Under the pieces are notes generated by a model. It had not been told where the DNA came from. It worked only from the letters and a program-made list of their open reading frames with translations, and did not search any database. The position numbers and the translations under genes are program-made. DNA of 64,000 nt, taken from assembly GCA_946894095.1 (NCBI GenBank), contig OX335642.1, positions 24,935,021 to 24,999,020 of the forward strand, in the 5' to 3' direction. Shown in pieces: positions 62,238 through 64,000 of this stretch (positions are counted from its first letter, which is position 1; every line of letters begins with the position of its first letter). Source of the DNA: Incurvaria masculella. Lineage: Eukaryota > Arthropoda > Insecta > Lepidoptera > Incurvariidae.

Positions 62238-62585
62238 ATGTTTATTTGGGGCTTAAGGTGGCCCATCCCGCTCATCTCCCCATACAAAAGGGGAAATAAG
62301 ATCACGCCCATATTTCTTGTCAGAGATCCAAAATTTTGTTCAAAATAGCTTTATTTCATCGAATTGTCGTGGAATTCAGCGGTCGTGGTTTACTTTTAGC
62401 TATAAGTTGTTTTGTAATTAAAATTTTCGTTAATCTTACCAAATCATACACTATGCACGTTGTCTTTTTTGTGGACATTTAGCATCTTCCTCATCTCGGA
62501 GCCTGTCTTTTTCTATGAAACATAGAAGGTCCCAGAGCGTGACAGCATGGTTTTGTACCGTGCCCGCGAATGAGTTAGTCCCGCC
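62238..62585 (+). repeat. Dispersed repeat C, shorter copy interrupted by a LINE
   Basis: Same blocks as 52577-53165 with an internal deletion after TTTATTTCATCGAATTG. It stops at GAGTTAGTCCCGCC, where the jockey-type element begins. Confidence 0.75.
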
Positions 62586-64000
62586 TGGCACTGATACAAG
62601 AACCATGGATCGACAAGAACAAGGTACTAGGCTTGAACACAGCAGGTAAGCTATTGTACAATACCTCGGGAGTAAAGCCCAGGGCATGTATTATTTTTAA
62701 AAAGAATGTAAAATTTATGCCAGTTCCAGGACTCTGCACGGACGACCTAGTGGCAGCCTACATCAATCTACCAGGCGAGGAAGGATCCAAGATCATTGTA
62801 TGCTCGGCATATCTCCCTGGGGATGAACCAGATCCAACGGTCCAGCTCATCGCTCTAGTAGAGTATTGTCGCATCCAGAACGCCCAGTTGTTGATGGGAT
62901 GTGATGCAAACGCTCACCATACAACCTGGGGCAGCACCGACATAAATAATAGAGGTGAGCTACTTTATGAATTTATACTTACCAACTGCCTCCAAGTTCT
63001 GAATAATGGAAGTCAACCTACATTTGTAACAAAAACAAGACAGGAGGTGCTGGACATTACAGTAAGCACGGGGCTACTAGCAAGCCGTGTGTGCAACTGG
63101 AATGTATCGAAAGAAACATCTATGTCAGACCATAGACACATTAGCCTAGACATCGGGACTACCAAGCCCCGATGGTGCGAACCTTTTCGCAACCTCAAGG
63201 CCACCAACTGGGAGACCTATAGGCACCAGCTCGGTGAGAACCTAAAAGAAATACCGAAAAACATAAAAACTGTTGTTTCGGTAAGGGAGCTTCAAAATGG
63301 GATTATTAAAACCCATCATGCCACATGCCCCTTGATATCCACCAGAACAAACCGAGAGGTACCCTGGTGGAACTATAAATTGGAAAAACTAAGGAAAGAA
63401 ACTCGAAGACTATTCAACAGGGCCAAAAAGACCAAAAACTGGGAGGCCTATACAGTAGCCCTAACTGAATACAATCGAGAAATAAGGAAGGCCAATAGAC
63501 TCTCATGGAGGAAATTTTGCGAAACGATAAGTAGTACCTCGCATGGAGCAAAAATCCAAAAAAATATGTCTAAAGCCAACCCTACCTACCTGGGACTAGT
63601 ACGAAGACCAGATGGTAACTTTACTGAGAACCCAAAAGAAACACTAGCCGTGATGGCAAATGTGCACTTTCCAGGCTCAGTAGTATATGATGCAGACGGT
63701 CGCCCAGAACAACTAAAGAAACCAAAAAGGCCTACTAATGTTGATTGGAAGAGGGCGACCAAAATATTTAGACCCTGCCAGGTTAAATGGGCACTGAATA
63801 CATTTCAGCCCTATAAATCTGCCGGGGAGGATGGCATATTCCCAGCCCTGTTGCAGCAGGGCCAAGATATCATCCTACCTATTCTGGTAAAAATATTCAG
63901 GGCAAGTCTTGCCTGGGGACACATACCGGAACAATGGACTAAGGTCAGAGTAACCTACATTCCGAAGGCGGGAAAAAAGGACCAGTCCCAGCCTAAATCC
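62586..64000 (+). CDS. Jockey-type non-LTR retrotransposon, 5'-truncated, runs off the window
   Basis: An uninterrupted frame runs from about 62585 to the window end (over 460 codons). It starts inside the endonuclease, LALIQEPWIDKNKVLGLNTA, continues with YINLPGEEGSKIIVCSAYLP, LLMGCDANAHHTTWGS, VLNNGSQPTFV and MSDHRHISLDI, all steps of an APE-like endonuclease that nicks the target DNA, and reaches the reverse transcriptase with KSAGEDGIFPALLQQG and WTKVRVTYIPKAGKKD. The missing start (ORF1 and the first endonuclease residues) fits 5' truncation during target-primed reverse transcription. First in-frame ATG at 62717. No stop or frameshift is visible, so the copy is probably recent, although it cannot be autonomous. 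Confidence 0.88.

Overview
The window is eukaryotic nuclear DNA from an insect, most likely a moth or butterfly (Lepidoptera). The evidence is spliced genes with GT/AG introns, an AT-rich background with short GC-rich exons, a TTAGG-type telomere-like tract, and many interspersed elements. Among these are SINEs, foldback/MITE elements, a repeat with a 'GGCCAAGTGCGAGTCGGACT' head, and jockey- and CR1-like LINE pieces, a mix I associate with lepidopteran genomes. The species cannot be told from the sequence alone. No bacterial, plasmid, phage or CRISPR feature is visible.

Three genes are well supported. (1) An intronless plus-strand gene at 12823-14310 encodes a 495-residue type II membrane glycosyltransferase of family GT92 (DUF23). 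(2) A minus-strand gene at 16248-20871 encodes mitochondrial ribosomal protein bS16m (mRpS16) in three exons, assembled here by matching splice phases to give 135 residues. (3) A long minus-strand gene occupies 30201-61347 and continues beyond the window or into unrecognised upstream exons. It encodes a Dbl-family RhoGEF of the AKAP13/ARHGEF2/ARHGEF18 (fly cysts) group. I assembled 23 exons in consistent phase, about 1067 residues: a C1 zinc finger, a DH domain, a PH domain, a coiled coil and a C-terminus ending VIYF. A possible first coding exon of a fourth gene lies at 5122-5191 on the minus strand, with no partner exon found.

Region by region: 1-12 kb is almost wholly repeats (SINEs, small inverted-repeat elements, a 1.1-kb element with perfect 20-bp terminal repeats, LINE tails). 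12-21 kb holds the GT92 and mRpS16 genes, whose flanks and introns contain MITEs, a jockey fragment and a deleted hAT transposon. 21-30 kb is AT-rich with no coding signal and may include 3' UTR of the RhoGEF gene. 30-61.4 kb is the RhoGEF gene, with introns full of repeats and two partial tandem copies of its own exons (one from DH, one from PH). 61.4-64 kb is intergenic or intronic and ends in a 5'-truncated jockey-type retrotransposon with an open reading frame running off the window, inserted into an older repeat.

The genes do not form an operon-like unit. They are unrelated neighbours: secretory-pathway glycosylation, mitochondrial translation and Rho signalling. I found no convincing new biological system. 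The most unusual signals are the duplicated RhoGEF exons, a LINE 3' hairpin preserved by compensatory changes, and a SINE family that appears with two different heads (tRNA-like and 5S-rRNA-like).
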